Assembly (NCBI RefSeq): GCF_011421635.1
Contig: NZ_WTLI01000014.1
Coordinates: forward strand, 85,778 to 149,777
Source of the DNA: Paenibacillus turpanensis
Lineage (GTDB): Bacteria; Bacillota; Bacilli; Paenibacillales; YIM-B00363
Direction of reading: 5' to 3'
DNA: 64,000 nucleotides
Under the pieces are notes generated by a model. That model saw only the letters and a list, made by a program, of their open reading frames with translations, was not told where the DNA came from and ran no database searches. A program made the translations under genes and the position numbers. Shown piece after piece: positions 63,232-64,000 of this stretch; the stretch's first letter is position 1, and each line of letters starts with the position of its first letter.

Positions 63232-64000
63232 TTAAGGGATTTTAAAATCATTGGGGTCATAAATTTCCGTCCCTGCGGCCTCCCCTGTCTTAGGGTCATA
63301 TCTTTCTATAACAATTTGCTTCGGTGGCTCCCCATACTTCTGAGTATAAGCATCAATGAATCTACGTATCTCTTGCTTATCCTTTGAAATTGGTCTGCCA
63401 ACTGGCTTATCATCAATTATTCTACCTTTTGGAGGACCCTGAACTGCATCAGGAATAGCCCTCTGGTATTTCTTGGACGGCCTACCTTGTTTATCAATCC
63501 TTTTCGGAACCTCAATTATATTACCTTCTTTATCTTTTAAAGGTTCATTAACCGTATCATATTCACCACTTCTTCGACGTTCATCTGCATTTCTCTTATG
63601 TATTTCTTTCCCGGTTTTAGTGCTACTCGTTTCACCAACTATATTGTTTTCCTTACTCTTATCCTTTTTCTCATCGCTTTCTTCCTGCTCGCGTTTTTCG
63701 CGTTCTTCACGTTCGCGTCTCTCACGCTCTTCACGTTCACGTTTCTCCCGATCACGATCTTCATCGCGCCTATCGTCGTCACGGCGACCGTTGTTACCAC
63801 TGGCGAACCCATCGTTATTGCCGTCCCGGCCCTTACCCTTGCCGCTGCCGCCAGAGATAATGGTTGCCATCATATTGGCAGCAAATTTCATGTTGTCCGG
63901 GATCAAATCGGAACTCAGCAATTGCGATGCGACCTCGTCGAAGGCCATATCCCCGAGGAAGTTCATACCCATCTTCATGCCGAGGTTCGCGAATTGCAGC
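63232..64000 (-). CDS. C-terminal part of a large polymorphic toxin (cut by window edge)
   Basis: The frame is open to the window edge, so the ATG at 63978 is internal (LQFANLGMKMGMNFLGDMAF spans it). After a hydrophobic/Met-rich end comes a Gly/Asn/Asp stretch, about 50 residues of alternating Arg/Glu/Asp/Lys (63660-63790), then a basic C-terminal domain: RNADERRRSGEYDTVNEPL, GPPKGRIIDDKPVGRP, EIRRFIDAYTQKYGEPPKQ, IERYDPKTGEAAGTEIYDP. Long charged linkers before a compact C-terminal domain are typical of polymorphic toxins. The toxin activity is not identified. Two immunity candidates follow. Confidence 0.7.
   Translation of the reverse strand, partial: LQFANLGMKMGMNFLGDMAFDEVASQLLSSDLIPDNMKFAANMMATIISGGSGKGKGRDGNNDGFASGNNGRRDDDRRDEDRDREKREREERERREREEREKREQEESDEKKDKSKENNIVGETSSTKTGKEIHKRNADERRRSGEYDTVNEPLKDKEGNIIEVPKRIDKQGRPSKKYQRAIPDAVQGPPKGRIIDDKPVGRPISKDKQEIRRFIDAYTQKYGEPPKQIVIERYDPKTGEAAGTEIYDPNDFKIP
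63660..63790 (-). repeat. Low-complexity charged linker repeats
   Basis: Short imperfect tandem units on the plus strand (TCACGTTCGCG, TCACGCTCTTCACG...) encode REREERERREREEREKREQ-like sequence. Likely a stalk or helical linker. Confidence 0.8.

Noticed and set aside
63660..63790. Possible CRISPR-like short repeats
   Set aside because: Units are 10-12 bases, in frame, and encode a charged linker; no spacers of equal length.

Overview
The window looks like the chromosome of a Paenibacillus-type Bacillota. The evidence is a dhbACEBF bacillibactin operon in Bacillus order, two large surface proteins anchored by three C-terminal SLH repeats, YesM/YesN two-component pairs beside carbohydrate ABC importers, T-box and purine riboswitch leaders, and AGGAGG-type ribosome binding sites. 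Positions 1 to about 51,000 are moderately GC-rich and densely coded. The right 13 kb is clearly AT-richer, has changing gene orientations, fragments and longer gaps, and reads as an accessory island.

Layout. 1-7,525 (minus strand): catechol siderophore operon dhbA-dhbC-dhbE-dhbB-dhbF; dhbF runs off the left edge, and a promoter has a Fur box in its spacer. 7,690-16,840: a small hypothetical gene, a BCCT betaine-type transporter, a ydbS/ydbT-like PH-domain pair, an AzgA-type purine permease under a guanine-type riboswitch, a cardiolipin-synthase remnant, and an ABC-class ATPase. 17,075-19,258: katG with palindromic operator candidates. 19,534-24,048: a 1,504-aa LamG/FN3/SLH surface protein. 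24,228-30,187: an operon of ABC importer, PHP phosphoesterase, HAD phosphatase and SMR transporter, divergent from a GbsR-like regulator. 30,964-39,260: an SbtA-like permease, a lipoprotein, and a 2,120-aa SLH protein combining a phosphodiester glycosidase with a purple-acid-phosphatase-like domain. 39,684-41,953: an ECF41 sigma factor co-transcribed with a FAD oxidoreductase from a promoter that matches the ECF41 consensus. 42,112-50,888: a Tat-exported phosphoesterase, then a sugar or polyol uptake operon (binding protein, two permeases, 6-phosphogluconate-dehydrogenase-like enzyme, sensor kinase, AraC-type response regulator).

51,187-64,000 is the most unusual part: a polymorphic-toxin/immunity island. 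It holds a Sec-exported HNH nuclease with a SUKH immunity gene, a suppressor-of-fused protein, a SUKH-like protein, a helical-repeat protein, a double-CXXCG (SitI6-like) protein, a deaminase toxin module broken by one in-frame TGA but followed by an intact immunity-type gene, several degenerate fragments, and at the right edge the C-terminal part of a large toxin with a charged linker and two downstream immunity candidates. A frameshifted, truncated thrS with a T-box leader lies inside this island. I read the island as a record of serial toxin-module displacement that left an immunity archive.

All calls come from reading the sequence. No homology search, structure prediction or folding program was run.
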